A stretch of 5,129 nt of DNA from Candidatus Bathyarchaeota archaeon (GTDB taxonomy: Archaea; Thermoproteota; Bathyarchaeia; Bathyarchaeales; Bathyarchaeaceae): positions 521,973 to 527,101 of the forward strand of contig CP070636.1 of NCBI GenBank assembly GCA_020356305.1. The letters are read 5' to 3'. The notes under the pieces are model-generated. The model made no database searches. It was not told where the DNA came from and worked only from the letters and a program-made list of their open reading frames with translations. Numbering within the stretch: the first letter of the stretch is position 1; each line of letters starts with the position of its first letter. This document shows positions 4,861 through 5,129 of the stretch, in pieces. The position numbers and the translations under genes were made by a program.

Positions 4861-5129
4861 CTAGGGAGCGGATTCAGTCCGGGTGGGCAAGACGCTAGCC
4901 ACAATGGCCAAAGCTGGCCCCACTATTAAGCCAGCCCATGCAATCAGGGCCAGTACCCCCAAGATGGCTAGGTAAGCTCTCTTTCTAATGTTTACTTGAT
5001 CCCCGCTTCTCAAGACCAGACGAAGAACACCGATGCCGAGGAGGACAGGTATCAAAGCCAGCATAAAAGTGACCCCTATCTCAGGTACAAGAGGAGCATG
5101 GGTCAAGGCAAGGATCATCTGAAAGAAGC
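4861..5129 (-). CDS. Membrane protein of unknown function, C-terminal part (runs off the window)
   Basis: On the minus strand the frame is open from the window edge (FFQ before MILALTH) to TAG at 4863-4861. The internal ATG at 5118 is therefore probably not the true start. At least two hydrophobic helices are visible: about TFMLALIPVLLGIGVLRLVL, then AYLAILGVLALIAWAGLIVG with PALAIVASVL. Between them is a basic loop (RLVLRSGDQVNIRKR), probably cytoplasmic by the positive-inside rule. A further segment may lie upstream (FFQMILALTHAPLV). No catalytic motif or family is recognised. It converges on the split-barrel gene across 62 bases that contain a weak CGGA...TCCG hairpin (4806-4819) but no clear terminator. 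Confidence 0.7.
   Translation of the reverse strand, partial: FFQMILALTHAPLVPEIGVTFMLALIPVLLGIGVLRLVLRSGDQVNIRKRAYLAILGVLALIAWAGLIVGPALAIVASVLPTRTESAP

Noticed and set aside
1..5129. CRISPR arrays, insertion sequences and tRNA or rRNA genes
   Set aside because: No regularly spaced repeats, transposase motifs, terminal inverted repeats or conserved tRNA/rRNA segments were seen.

Overview
This window most likely comes from an archaeon, perhaps a Bathyarchaeia- or Thaumarchaeota-type lineage. That is inferred from TATA-type promoter boxes, a T-rich terminator with no hairpin, strong GGAGGTGA ribosome sites and archaeal-looking SfsA, UspA and split-barrel flavoprotein sequences. The exact lineage cannot be fixed from the sequence alone.

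Layout. Bases 1-1060 are mostly intergenic or decayed. They hold two diverged copies (A near 45-109, B near 848-914) of a promoter module. The module has an upstream ACTGT...ACAGT dyad, a TATA box at fixed spacing and a palindrome near the expected transcription start. Each copy is followed by a short reading frame with an RRI(D/H)T stretch, and between them lie small coding-like fragments and a possible cloverleaf RNA. A third related promoter (C) sits on the minus strand in front of wrbA. Bases 1065-1310 encode an intact 81-residue protein of unknown function. A decayed zinc-ribbon gene follows (about 1326-1512). The minus-strand wrbA gene (1595-2218) encodes a flavodoxin-like NAD(P)H:quinone oxidoreductase and has no ATG, GTG or TTG at its proper 5' end. 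A tandem universal stress protein gene is divergent from it (2478-3350). Next come sfsA, split by an in-frame TAA (3522-4229), an FMN-binding split-barrel protein (4325-4798), and the end of a minus-strand membrane protein that runs off the window (4861-5129).

Together, wrbA, uspA and the split-barrel flavoprotein suggest redox and stress housekeeping, but there is no clear single operon. The two notable themes are the repeated promoter/operator module, which looks like a small regulon or an old duplication, and an unusual density of start- and stop-codon lesions. These comprise an apparent ATA or ACG start in wrbA, a TAA in sfsA, and a TAA plus frameshift in the zinc-ribbon gene. They point to local gene decay, sequencing or assembly errors, or (least likely) recoding.
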